From positions 4,154,001-4,218,000 of the forward strand of contig CP120722.1 of assembly GCA_029719485.1 (NCBI GenBank): a stretch of 64,000 nt of DNA, given 5' to 3'. This stretch comes from Kiritimatiellota bacterium B12222. GTDB taxonomy: Bacteria; Verrucomicrobiota; Kiritimatiellia; SS1-B-03-39; UBA6053. Under the pieces are notes generated by a model. That model saw only the letters and a list, made by a program, of their open reading frames with translations, had not been told where the DNA came from and made no database searches. This document shows positions 28,001 to 36,297 of the stretch, piece after piece. The position numbers and the translations under genes were made by a program. Every line of letters begins with the position of its first letter. The first letter of the stretch is position 1.

Positions 28001-28471
28001 GAAAGCGGCGCCACCCTCGGGGGTTCCGGCAGTATCAGTGGAGACGTCACTATTCTTTCCGGTGGCAGCATTTCCCCGGGAACCAGTCCCGGCACTCTGA
28101 CCTTGAATGATAATCTCACTCTCACTGATGGTGCGACCCTGACCTTCGAAGCGGGCGATTTCATCACCGTAGGCGGCATCCTCGACCTTCAAGACAACTG
28201 GACTCTTTCCCTGCAAAGCGGATTTGCGGACGGTGGATCCACCACCCTCTTTTCCTATGGATCTCTGGCGGGTGGAGTAGATCTGGCGCCGACTTTCGAC
28301 ACCAGCAATCTGGGTTTCTCGCCTAGCGGGGCCCTCACCCTCAGCGACACCGGTAGCAGCATCATCTTGAATGGTGTATCTGTAATTCCCGAACCCTCTA
28401 CCGGCGTTATGCTTCTCATCGCCATCACCACGGGATGCCTGTTTATGCGTCGCCAACGCAAACGGTCCTGA
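25082..28471 (+). CDS. Large autotransporter-repeat protein with PEP-CTERM signal
   Basis: An 1129-residue exported protein. The start at 25082 follows AAGGAG by 7 bp; an in-frame ATG at 25007 lacks such a site. A signal peptide ends near GGSALQAQ. The body is made of beta-strand repeats typical of autotransporter-associated repeats, for example KTGDGELILTSANSFTGNTY, SLSLTGTNSYTGATDVIDGT and SGATLGGSGSISGDVTI. The end is VIPEPSTGVMLLIAITTG followed by RRQRKRS, a PEP-CTERM signal, and there is no C-terminal outer-membrane barrel. It is therefore a beta-helical surface protein sorted by exosortase rather than a true autotransporter. Its part in polysaccharide use is unknown; binding or scaffolding is inference. 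Confidence 0.9.
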   Translation: MKIHSKTGLCSSGLKPQNSTFKIKCLIALVCTGLGGSALQAQTNGTWVVDANGNWSDSTNWSSDPAVPGGAGSIIDLTADISGNRTITVDDTDRTVGILNIGDPNASHTYTLKGSGGASLIFDNNGSGAQINMPSTARGNQSFNSDLGIVLNDSLTVTNDDNQSMYITSSISGTGDLTLSGTGTGSILLSGSSSSFVGNIIIDRTGTSQFNSNTAFGDEENDVLIKNGSQLQLNGPMVLSPSRNFTLSNGGIVAVSNGNNNTNAVNLSGVISGDGGLATGSNSHAVLLLSNHNTFTDGLTVSSGLLRFGDKAALGVDKDITADGGGFSFLGTEISNLSDYSFTINSNRTMLFEVLDPTHTFTWDKDYDTNMNAAGGTTFIKAGRGELLITTMQTYRNVQQTGTTTSLEGGTMTIDYAAGGGLRGYEDGAGVADDNTLRFGGGTLHFKGKGGVDDVIQNTGDVKLAQGGGTIVVDNQSGSGATTVNFGSLGTFATINPEMGSSLNIRTINAGTGSAIATTTDSNTNGIVGGGRVTLNGSDWATNTDPGGSNVIGAYSAYTALPSSGASATDNALLTGSGSVTDDQHVNTLKITGADGDALAISAGKTLGIQSSGLLYTGGASASDNYSITGGTISANDLVVHQQGLGSLTIDSDITDFAADQSATTTSGSKVITGLTSTADLIAGQSVTGTSGIPSNRIIQSIDSATQITLNANANATGASTLSFASNLTKTGDGELILTSANSFTGNTYINGGVLSVSADNQLGATTDATLALNGGTLKVTSGFSTDRDVTVDGNGGTFDIANGETFAISKTIYGNRGAVILDNSDGGNGVLELNKNNRFNGGVQINQGILRLGDDNAIGQGGANPLDFGNGSVATLQINGARDVTVAGLNSANSNAVVENAGSGDATLRVYNGHDNSYAGTLRDGASGTLGLVKGGSGSLSLTGTNSYTGATDVIDGTLLINGSLASSSLSVESGATLGGSGSISGDVTILSGGSISPGTSPGTLTLNDNLTLTDGATLTFEAGDFITVGGILDLQDNWTLSLQSGFADGGSTTLFSYGSLAGGVDLAPTFDTSNLGFSPSGALTLSDTGSSIILNGVSVIPEPSTGVMLLIAITTGCLFMRRQRKRS

Positions 28472-28477
28472 TCACAA

Positions 28478-28507
28478 AAGGAGATCGGGACTCATCCCGA
28501 TCTCCTT
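28478..28507 (+). terminator. Strong stem-loop after the repeat protein
   Basis: A perfect 13-bp stem AAGGAGATCGGGA / TCCCGATCTCCTT with a CTCA loop begins 6 bp after the stop codon. No clear T run follows, so it may terminate poorly or protect the RNA 3' end. Confidence 0.65.
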
Positions 28508-28561
28508 GCCGACGCCTTGCCGACGTGTCGCAAGAATGATTTCAGCCTCATGAAATAGAAT

Positions 28562-30103
28562 ATGAAACAAACCCCTCTCCTTCTCGGGTTATGGATCCTT
28601 GCGGCTGGTTTATCTGCCGAGACCACCTCCCCGCTGAACATGCACGCACCACCCATTGATGAAAGTCGACTCGCGTCGCTCCGAAAGAGCAAAATTGAAT
28701 TCGCAACCATCACCTCCGTGGCCTATGTAACGGACTCAACAAAATCGACCCCCAACGGAAGAGTCGAAGCCCACATCCCTCCCCGGACCATCGTAAAGAT
28801 GGTGCTTAATCCGACCCGGGGTTCCAACATCAAGGTCGAAATATGGCTACCCGATAATGCGCAATGGAATGGCCGTTTTCTCGGACTGGGAAATGGGGGC
28901 GCCGCGGGGAGCATCCATGAAGGTGGCCTGATCAAGGGCGTATCCAGTGGATACGCCACGGCAACGACCGATATGGGAACCGCAGCTGGTCCGCACTCCG
29001 GCATAGACAATCAGGAGGTCTGGAAGGACTTTGGTTTCAGAGCCACCCACCTCATGACCGTGACATCCAAACAACTCATCGAAAGCTATTACGGCAAGCC
29101 TCCACGATTTTCCTATTTCAGTGGCGGGTCGACCGGTGGACAACAAGCCCTACAAGAAGCCCAACGTTATCCCGAGGATTACGATGGCATTCTCGCCATG
29201 GTTCCGGCCCACGCCCGCACACCCCTCCACGCCTACTTTTTGTGGAACCATCAGATTTTATTAAACACCCCTTTTACCCCTTCCCAAGAAGCAAACATCA
29301 TCGCCGCCGCAAATGACTATATGGCAGATCGGGAAATTCCGGGTATCGCAGGACATTTCATTTCCGATCCACGCGCGACCCAAAAGGATATTGAAGGTGT
29401 CATTGCCCTCGCCCAAGCAAAAGATCCCAGCCTCACCCCGGCCCATGCCGAAGCATTACAAAAACTTTTTGACGGTCCACGTCATGCCGTTACCGGAGAG
29501 CGTATTTTTAATGGTGTGCCCTTCGGCAGCACCTTCTCAAATGCCCATGGACATCTCTATCTTTTCTACTGGGTTTTCGGTTCAAAAACGAATCTGATGA
29601 CGCTTAATTTCGGAGATGACTTCGATACCTACACCGCGGCCTTGGCGCCCTTCCTCAATGCAGAAAATGCGGACCTCAGGGCCTTTGCAAAACGCGGTGG
29701 CAAAATGATCATGGTCTCGGGTTCGGCCGATTCGATCGTGCCCTATCACGCAACCCTTGATTATTACGAACGGGTAACCGAAAACTTTGGGGATATTGAT
29801 AAAGTCAGTTCTTTCCTGAAATTTTACCTCATCCCAGGCATGACGCATTCCGGTAGTTACGAGTTTCAACAGCCTAAAAACCTCCTGGAAGCTTTGATAG
29901 ACTGGCGCGAACAAGACCTGGCACCCGAAGCACTACTGAGCAGAAAGATTGAGGATAAAAAAGTCGTCATAGAAATGCCGATATACCCCTATCCAACCAA
30001 GACCATCTGGGATGAATCCACCTCCAGCTATCAACCAGTGGAAGGCCCCCGCAGAGGTGTGGACCGGATTGCAGAAGACTTCAGACCGGCGGCAGCTGAG
30101 TAA
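28562..30103 (+). CDS. Secreted tannase/feruloyl esterase family protein
   Basis: A 513-residue exported esterase (signal peptide MKQTPLLLGLWILAAGLSAE). Family features are GRFLGLGNGGAAGS, the nucleophile S190 in YFSGGSTGGQQAL, and the phrase QRYPEDYDGILAMVPA. D390 lies in VSGSADSIVPYHATLDYY and H429 in IPGMTHSG. Tannases and feruloyl esterases of this family hydrolyse esters of phenolic acids or related groups. The usual CS-D-HC motif, with one Cys before the Ser and one after the His joined by a disulfide, is absent: here the positions are Gly (G189) and Ser (S430). Catalytic residues are intact, so activity is likely. It is preceded by the stem-loop at 28478 and may be co-transcribed with the repeat protein. 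Confidence 0.88.
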   Translation: MKQTPLLLGLWILAAGLSAETTSPLNMHAPPIDESRLASLRKSKIEFATITSVAYVTDSTKSTPNGRVEAHIPPRTIVKMVLNPTRGSNIKVEIWLPDNAQWNGRFLGLGNGGAAGSIHEGGLIKGVSSGYATATTDMGTAAGPHSGIDNQEVWKDFGFRATHLMTVTSKQLIESYYGKPPRFSYFSGGSTGGQQALQEAQRYPEDYDGILAMVPAHARTPLHAYFLWNHQILLNTPFTPSQEANIIAAANDYMADREIPGIAGHFISDPRATQKDIEGVIALAQAKDPSLTPAHAEALQKLFDGPRHAVTGERIFNGVPFGSTFSNAHGHLYLFYWVFGSKTNLMTLNFGDDFDTYTAALAPFLNAENADLRAFAKRGGKMIMVSGSADSIVPYHATLDYYERVTENFGDIDKVSSFLKFYLIPGMTHSGSYEFQQPKNLLEALIDWREQDLAPEALLSRKIEDKKVVIEMPIYPYPTKTIWDESTSSYQPVEGPRRGVDRIAEDFRPAAAE

Positions 30104-30192
30104 ACTATTTCATGCCTATCCCGTTAACACAGGTTTAGGCTTCCTCGTCTCACTGTGGGGATGATAATCCGAGCTTGTGCGCGGTAACTGAG

Positions 30193-30272
30193 GAGTAGCT
30201 GTCGGCCTTTAGGCCACAGACCGGAGCAACCGCCCAAGCAAAGGTCTGTGGCCTAAAGGCCGACAGCTACTC
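30193..30272. repeat. Perfect 30-bp inverted repeat (REP/MITE-like)
   Basis: Arms 30193-30222 and 30243-30272 are exact reverse complements with a 20-nt centre, between the ends of two convergent genes. Each arm contains GGCCTTTAGGCC or its complement, a near-palindrome. It could act as a bidirectional terminator, but its size and nested palindrome suggest a dispersed genome repeat. Confidence 0.85.
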
Positions 30273-30377
30273 TCTGCACAATGGGACAGAAGCTAACTTG
30301 CGTTCGGGGGATTTCAACATGTCTTAAATGATGTTAATCTATGCAACCCGCGCCAACCGGATAGGCATAAAATATTT

Positions 30378-31736
30378 TTACGGAACCAGTGATCCTCCAT
30401 CCGCAAGTGCCCTCCTCAGCTCACGGGGATTCACCTGAGTCACAGTGACACCCTGTTTCAGAGCCCACCATGCCGCGACCCCTGCGGCTTCTCCGGTTTG
30501 ATTCATATTCACCATCACCCGCACCCCGCCATAAGCCTCCCTATCCGCATCAAGTAGACGTCCTGCCACCAACAAATTTTCCGCAGACTCAGGTACCAGA
30601 CAACGGTAAGGAATTTCATAGGAAGTTGGGGACGAACCCATATCTTCACGCCAACGCCGCCAAGTAACCTTCCCATCCCTATCCAAAACTTTTTCTTTTC
30701 CGTTCAGATAACGTAGCAAAGTCCCTTGGGACGAATGGATATCCACCGGATAGGTTCCCCGCCCAATGCGATCCGAAAAGGATATACCATCAAGCAGATC
30801 GGAGGCAGTCAGCCGATGCATACAACGGGCATGCCAAGTTTCCCGCACGCCCAAACTATGCGCAAGCGATACCGCCGCAACCTCTTGCCCCAGGCGGCTT
30901 TTAATCATTTCAAGTAAAGCCCGATGACAACGACGACTCTCCAGTATAGCCGCAGTGACTTCATCCGCGTTCGACGCATCGACCCCATTCAATCGTGGTC
31001 CATACACATTGCGAATATCCGCGGGTACATGGGAGGGATTGATCCATGGCGTGGCATTTTCTAAAGGATAATCAAAGTCTTTGGAAAGATGTCGAATCTG
31101 TGACCATATCCCCTTGCCAGTGCGTTCTTCAATCTGCTCAAGACCGGCGATCAGCAGCTGATAACTCACCGGTTGCAAGGTTTCATTTCGCCAAGCCGCA
31201 AAACCCGTGCGACGCAGGAGATCCCCATCGCCAGAGGCATCAACAAACATCCGCGCACGAATGGCCCGACGTCCGGATTTATCTTCCAAAATGGCGGCAG
31301 TAAGTGCGTTGCCCTCCCGAATGCCGCCCACACAAGCAGCTTTCAAAAACACCCGGATAGACTCATGCTCCTGAACAAGCGCATCCAATTCGAGCGCCAA
31401 GGCAGCACTGTTAAACAGCGCGTAAGGACCACGTTCTTCACGCATTAAATCTACCAGCGCATGTTTGCGACGAAGGCGATCAAGTACTTCGGCCGTCAAG
31501 CCACCAATAATCTGCTGCTGATGAGTTGCATCATAAAGGGAATGCCATTCATTCACCTGAGCGGCCGTCGCCATACCGCCAAGCAGAATATTAGATTCCA
31601 CCAGCGCCACCGACATTCCCAGACGGGCGGCCCGCACTGCGGCAAACACCCCCGTGCAAGAACCTCCAATCACACAGAGATCGCAATCATAGGCAACGGG
31701 AATTTCCCTCGCGGGTTCGTGAATGGATTTCATCAT
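30378..31736 (-). CDS. FAD-dependent oxidoreductase (FAD_oxidored family)
   Basis: A 452-residue flavoprotein. I took the ATG at 31734-31736 (MMKSIHEPAR) because the longer frame from 31856 adds 40 residues of unlikely sequence. The dinucleotide-binding motif is DLCVIGGSCTGVFAAVRAARLG (V-I-G-G-S-C-T-G, residues 22-29; the usual second Gly is here Ser or Cys). The C-terminal FAD region is ENLLVAGRLLDADREAYGG and MNQTGEAAGVAA. The family is common in Planctomycetes and Verrucomicrobia polysaccharide loci; substrates are mostly unknown. There is no signal peptide. It follows the larger paralog at 31963-34326 in the same direction, but a terminator lies between them. Confidence 0.85.
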   Translation of the reverse strand: MMKSIHEPAREIPVAYDCDLCVIGGSCTGVFAAVRAARLGMSVALVESNILLGGMATAAQVNEWHSLYDATHQQQIIGGLTAEVLDRLRRKHALVDLMREERGPYALFNSAALALELDALVQEHESIRVFLKAACVGGIREGNALTAAILEDKSGRRAIRARMFVDASGDGDLLRRTGFAAWRNETLQPVSYQLLIAGLEQIEERTGKGIWSQIRHLSKDFDYPLENATPWINPSHVPADIRNVYGPRLNGVDASNADEVTAAILESRRCHRALLEMIKSRLGQEVAAVSLAHSLGVRETWHARCMHRLTASDLLDGISFSDRIGRGTYPVDIHSSQGTLLRYLNGKEKVLDRDGKVTWRRWREDMGSSPTSYEIPYRCLVPESAENLLVAGRLLDADREAYGGVRVMVNMNQTGEAAGVAAWWALKQGVTVTQVNPRELRRALADGGSLVP

Positions 31737-31873
31737 AACAAATGGACCGTTTTTCGGATGGTGGAAACTTCTGGGTCTGAGACGTTTTTTAGCAGTGCCA
31801 AAAGCTCTCACAAGGGTTGTACTGAATACAAAATGAAACGAAGGATGGTCAAGCATCTAGCGTTTTATATACA

Positions 31874-31934
31874 CAAAAAATCCCGCCGATATCCTTGAAG
31901 ATCTGTCTAAACTCCAAGAATATTTTCGACGGGA
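31874..31934 (-). terminator. Rho-independent terminator between the two FAD oxidoreductase genes
   Basis: On the minus strand a long imperfect hairpin (TCCCGTCGA at the base pairing with TCGGCGGGA, continued by TATTCTTGGAG/CTTCAAGGATA with G-U pairs) is followed by TTTTTTGTG. It starts 28 bp after the stop of the gene at 31963-34326. Confidence 0.8.
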
Positions 31935-31962
31935 CTTTCAGAGTCAACCAACGAAAACGTTT

Positions 31963-34326
31963 TTAGCTTTCGGCCCTGAATTCATAGACCGTAACCGTGG
32001 GATCTCCATTGGTGGCCAACACCAGCAAACGCAATTGTTGGCAAGTCACCGCTTCCTCAAGCGTAAACTTGTTTTGACGCTGATAGTTTCCACGAACACG
32101 GTGAACGGTTTTCCAACGGCCATCTACCAGCGCTTCAACATCATAGTCTTTTGCAGTTTGAGGATCACGCCAAAATCCAGGTTCCGGATGCACTTCCATC
32201 AACAGATGACCCGCAAAACTGACATTCACACGACGAATCGTCTGAGGGTGCGGCCACGCCAACTGCAGCCATTGCGGCATCCCCACCCCTGCATCGCTAC
32301 GCCAGCAATTGCTCGAGCTTTGCGGACGACAGACCCCGCTTTGAATTTGCTCGGGACCATAACAAGGCTGCCCTGGTTTTACCCGAATGGACTGTCCCAC
32401 ATGCTGATCACGCATCGCCGTAGGAGAGAGATAGGCGTAGGAGACATGTCCCGGCTGGAAGTGGGTCACGCGGTGCCAACGCACCGTTTCCGAATCAGAC
32501 ACAAGCTCCACCCGATACGAACCATCCGGCAAGCCGTTTAGTTCACAGGTCCACTCGATCCATTTTCCGTCTCCGGCAGGAACCTGCATATCAGCCTCGG
32601 CGATAAGCTCACTGCCACCTTGACGGTAATCCCATATATAATCCAGACGAACCAACCGGGCATGAACAGTACATTCCTCACCGCTGTTATCGAGAAAAAC
32701 GCTCAAGCTGTCAACGACACCTCCGTTGAGGAAAAGCAATTGACCCTGAACCTTGTTGAGAGAAACCGGAGGCCGTACAAACCAATCGCGCTGACCATCG
32801 CTGTAGTCACAATCATCTGGTGTCTGGCCATGAAACAAGGCACTGCTACTGGCCGTGACCGTGGCGGCCAGACTGAGATCCTGCTCGGCCTGATGCCTAC
32901 GGTTGGGCAGGAAAACACCATCGGACATCAGCTGCTCCTGAATGGCTTCCATCAATGGACCTCCTGTTGCCGCATCGTCCGCCAGCTTCAGAAAATCAAC
33001 CTGATGTTGCTTCATCTGAGATACCGCTGTACCCACGGCCTGTCCCATCAACGCCGTGGTTCCCATGACCCGAAGTGTCCCCATGGCGGCACGACTGGTA
33101 CTCAGACAGCGCCCTGCCATAAATAGATTATCCACATCTCTGGCCATCAAACTGCGAAGAGGAATCCCATAGGGTCCGATATAACTTTTCGCCGCGTACT
33201 CACTATCCTGCTTATAGCCCTCAGCGGCAGCAGGTTCACTGGAAGGCGCCAACAAACCGCCGGGAGTATGCAGGTCCAAAAACCATCCCCCGTGGGCGAT
33301 CACATCCGGATAATCTTCACGGCGGGCCAGTTCGTTCTCGGTAATCCAATGACGACCCACCACCCGGCGACTTTCACGTTTTCCAGGCACCTGACCGATA
33401 AAATCCAGCGCATAGTTCTTACAGACTTCCTTCATCTTGGGATCGTGGTTTTTCATCCAGTCCCAGATCCCCAGCGCGTGACGGGTTAATTCGTGCCGGA
33501 TAGTTTCGTTGTCGTAAATGGTATTCCAAGGAATCCCGATTTCAATCCACCAATATCCACCACGTGGATCATGGGGACTACGCCCTTGATCATAAAAATA
33601 TCCGGGATCGGTATGTTTCACAGCCCACTCAGGCGGCGTAAAGGGAGCCGTACGCCCCACATCTTTTGCCCGAATATGAATACTGTTCCCCATGGTATCC
33701 GTTGAAGCAGTTTCAGGAGCGTGGCCCTCAGAAAATTCATCACGGGATTCCGTACCCATCCGCCACTCACATCCTGCCCGGTCTGCGACCATGGCATCAC
33801 CCGTACAGTCAACAAAATGATCCGCACTCAGAGTCATTTCCACTTCTGCGCTTTGCGTTCGGGCCACCACGGCTTGGATCTGTCGACTGGTATTACACGC
33901 CGGGCGGTAATAGTAACCCAGCTCCGTATGAGGCGCCTGTTCCACCGCCTCCCCTTCCTTCATGATCACGTCATACACCGGAGTATTCAAATGCAGTGTT
34001 AAATTACCTTCGCGAACACAGAAGTCATACAAAACCTGATCAAAAACAGAATTGGTCCAGCCATTCTCATTGATCGCTTCGTGATTTCGCGCACGTTCTT
34101 CCGTCAGCATTTCGCCAATGATCCCTGTCTCACGTCCATAAGCATGATGACAACCCGCACCATGTACGGTCACCCGCATTTCTGAAGAGGCCACGCCTCC
34201 GAGTACAGGGCGTTCGTGGATCAGACAGGTCTTGAGTCCGCCTCGCGCAGCCGCAATCGCCGCACAGGTTCCGGCGAGACCGCCGCCAATAACAATAAAA
34301 TCATAATGTTCAGATATTCTTTTCAT
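31963..34326 (-). CDS. FAD-dependent oxidoreductase with C-terminal discoidin-like domain
   Basis: A 787-residue protein. The ATG at 34324-34326 starts MKRISEHYDFIVIGGGLAG, whose GGGLAG (residues 14-19) is the FAD-binding glycine motif. The catalytic part has HGAGCHHAYGRETG, VDCTGDAMVADRAG, and the C-terminal FAD segment DNLFMAGRCLSTSRAAMG with VMGTTALMGQAVGT. After about residue 640 a beta-rich module follows (SDAGVGMPQWLQLAWPHPQT, then DYDVEALVDGRWKTVHRVRG), resembling an F5/8 type C (discoidin) carbohydrate-binding domain. No signal peptide is visible, so the enzyme is predicted cytoplasmic. A redox step on a sugar, or the lyase/oxidase activities sometimes annotated for this family, are possible; the substrate is unknown. 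Confidence 0.85.
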   Translation of the reverse strand: MKRISEHYDFIVIGGGLAGTCAAIAAARGGLKTCLIHERPVLGGVASSEMRVTVHGAGCHHAYGRETGIIGEMLTEERARNHEAINENGWTNSVFDQVLYDFCVREGNLTLHLNTPVYDVIMKEGEAVEQAPHTELGYYYRPACNTSRQIQAVVARTQSAEVEMTLSADHFVDCTGDAMVADRAGCEWRMGTESRDEFSEGHAPETASTDTMGNSIHIRAKDVGRTAPFTPPEWAVKHTDPGYFYDQGRSPHDPRGGYWWIEIGIPWNTIYDNETIRHELTRHALGIWDWMKNHDPKMKEVCKNYALDFIGQVPGKRESRRVVGRHWITENELARREDYPDVIAHGGWFLDLHTPGGLLAPSSEPAAAEGYKQDSEYAAKSYIGPYGIPLRSLMARDVDNLFMAGRCLSTSRAAMGTLRVMGTTALMGQAVGTAVSQMKQHQVDFLKLADDAATGGPLMEAIQEQLMSDGVFLPNRRHQAEQDLSLAATVTASSSALFHGQTPDDCDYSDGQRDWFVRPPVSLNKVQGQLLFLNGGVVDSLSVFLDNSGEECTVHARLVRLDYIWDYRQGGSELIAEADMQVPAGDGKWIEWTCELNGLPDGSYRVELVSDSETVRWHRVTHFQPGHVSYAYLSPTAMRDQHVGQSIRVKPGQPCYGPEQIQSGVCRPQSSSNCWRSDAGVGMPQWLQLAWPHPQTIRRVNVSFAGHLLMEVHPEPGFWRDPQTAKDYDVEALVDGRWKTVHRVRGNYQRQNKFTLEEAVTCQQLRLLVLATNGDPTVTVYEFRAES

Positions 34327-34488
34327 AATGTGAAATTTAACACCAGACACCATACAAGAATGGATAAAGGTATTTAGGTAGGGTTAATACGTTTTCTGTT
34401 GTTTGTCTTTAGGACAAAGGGGGTTGTAAAAATTTGTTACAATCGCAATTTGGGATCGATTTCGATTATTCGTGAAGGATGAAAGAAC

Positions 34489-35199
34489 TCATTTCCGTGA
34501 CTTCAGGGTCAAAAACCCGATAAATCCGCATAACACGAGCCAAAGAGATGCCGGCTCAGGAATGACTGCAGCCGTGCCTTCCAGCATCACATTATCCACA
34601 TGTGTCACCCGTGAGCCAGTATCGGAGTTGTCGTAAAGATAAAACCTGAATTCCACGTTGGACGTAAAATCCTGAAGCTCTCCGATCGATGAAAGCGTAA
34701 GTGACCGCGGTACAACAGCTGTATCTCCGGTGATGGAGGTAAATGTGAAGTCGGCCAATTGATCCGCTTCCGCGAAACCTGTGAGACTGGTAAACAGCGC
34801 GATCGTACTCGTGGTGCCTGCGCCATTCGTGAAAGAATGGTCGAATGTGAGTTGACTGAAGCTAACCGTATTCCCCCCTGTATTCAGGGTGAACGAATAA
34901 AAAGCATCGTTGGCCAGTGCTTCGGCAAGTGTATCTCCATCTGCGCCAGTGAGACCCGTAGCACCCGTGGTTGATTGGACTTCTTCTGCGTTAATTTCGG
35001 GTTGCGGACTGGTATTATTACCCGCAAAGGAGCCGAACTCCCAATCTCCGGCACTGGTGAGCGCCTCCACATCAGACGATGCGCTACTGTCAGACGTAAA
35101 ATGATAGTCCGCCATGATGGCCGCGTTCACAGAGGCTTGGTTTAAAAAACTAAACATAAAGACGAAGAGCCCAAGCGGAGAAAAAATTTTGATATTCAT
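34489..35199 (-). CDS. PEP-CTERM sorting-domain protein
   Basis: A 236-residue exported protein with signal peptide MNIKIFSPLGLFVFMFSFLN (cleavage near ASVNA) and a C-terminal sorting signal AAVIPEPASLWLVLCGFIGF ending LKSRK. The middle is a compact beta-rich domain (ADYHFTSDSSASSDVEALTS, then LRFYLYDN-like strands 'VEFRFYLYDNSDTGSRVTHV'), common in PEP-CTERM proteins of Planctomycetes and Verrucomicrobia. There is no catalytic motif. It runs divergently from the AraC-type regulator at 35292. The likely location is the cell surface or matrix; the function is not known. Confidence 0.85.
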   Translation of the reverse strand: MNIKIFSPLGLFVFMFSFLNQASVNAAIMADYHFTSDSSASSDVEALTSAGDWEFGSFAGNNTSPQPEINAEEVQSTTGATGLTGADGDTLAEALANDAFYSFTLNTGGNTVSFSQLTFDHSFTNGAGTTSTIALFTSLTGFAEADQLADFTFTSITGDTAVVPRSLTLSSIGELQDFTSNVEFRFYLYDNSDTGSRVTHVDNVMLEGTAAVIPEPASLWLVLCGFIGFLTLKSRK

Positions 35200-35291
35200 A
35201 AGATTAACTTTGTTATGGATGAATGACGTGATATTTATTCTTACTGATTTTTCCTAATAAGGAAGGGTTTTAACTTATACATTCATGAAAT

Positions 35292-36188
35292 ATGGTTATA
35301 CCAAATAAACTTAACGAACGTGAAGGACCCTCTAAAACTCCGGAACAGTGGGATTTTTTAAGCAAACGTCTCTTGTGGATTTATCGCACCAAGAGCGGGG
35401 GAAATTTTCATAATATCAGTCGCCCGGGATGCCAAAGTGCCATTTTGGTGCTGAAAGGGTACTTTGAAGTCACCATAAAGGGCAAAACTGTCCGCACCGA
35501 AAAGAATGAATGGTTGATCACACCCCATTGCTCCACCCGCATCCAATCCGCGCCGGATGGATACGCCTTCCTCTCCGTGGGTTGGGAGGCGAAATGGCCG
35601 ACCCATCACCCTCTCCTCGATGAAGGATTGCCCATGGTCTTGCCACGAAAAGAAGGTGCTGAATTAGAGGAAGCTACTGAAAATCTTTACCGCGCAGTAC
35701 ACGGGAGTTTACAACCCGTATCCTGGACCACCGCAATCATTCAACCCCATGAATCCCTTGAACAACTGTTAGAAGAGGAAGTGGCCTTTGCGAAATGGTT
35801 CCTCGCACTTCTACAAGTCCTCAAAATCAGAGGCGTCCTTCCCCATCTTCCCCCGGAACTTGATGACCGTACCATGGACATACTCGCCTGCCTTCGTCAT
35901 CACCCCGTCACCGAAAACATCCAACCAAAAGTCATCGAGCAACGCATCGGTTTGAGTTGGCGTCGCATTCATGACCTGTTCAAAAAGAATATGGGCATGA
36001 CCCCACACGAATACCTGAACCAGCGGCGCTTGGAAGAAGTCAGCAAACGATTGCTGTCAGGCCTGGAGCCTCCCAAGGCCATTGCGTACAGCATGGGCTT
36101 TAACCACCTCAGTCATTTCTCAGCCTGGTTTAAAAAGTATTACGGGGTATCCCCACGACAGTATATTCTAGAGCATGAAAATGCATAG
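35292..36188 (+). CDS. AraC-family transcriptional regulator
   Basis: A 298-residue regulator. Residues about 35-130 form a cupin-like effector domain (CQSAILVLKGYFEVTIKGKT), and residues about 200-295 hold the two helix-turn-helix motifs of AraC proteins (IGLSWRRIHDLFKKNMGMTP, then AIAYSMGFNHLSHFSAWFKK and YYGVSPRQYI). It is expected to bind DNA and respond to a sugar. It runs divergently from the PEP-CTERM gene at 34489-35199 and convergently with the GH38 gene at 36298, so it may control the leftward genes. A short stem TTGGCC/GGCCAA lies just beyond its stop. Neither upstream region contains the CTTTAAAG element. Confidence 0.9.
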   Translation: MVIPNKLNEREGPSKTPEQWDFLSKRLLWIYRTKSGGNFHNISRPGCQSAILVLKGYFEVTIKGKTVRTEKNEWLITPHCSTRIQSAPDGYAFLSVGWEAKWPTHHPLLDEGLPMVLPRKEGAELEEATENLYRAVHGSLQPVSWTTAIIQPHESLEQLLEEEVAFAKWFLALLQVLKIRGVLPHLPPELDDRTMDILACLRHHPVTENIQPKVIEQRIGLSWRRIHDLFKKNMGMTPHEYLNQRRLEEVSKRLLSGLEPPKAIAYSMGFNHLSHFSAWFKKYYGVSPRQYILEHENA

Positions 36189-36297
36189 TGTTGAGGTTGG
36201 CCAGAACCTTCGGCCAATGGAGGGAGGTTGATTCTGGTTCGGATTTAAGACCAGGACATTTCAATGAAGAGACGGACCGACGCTCCGGAAATATTCA

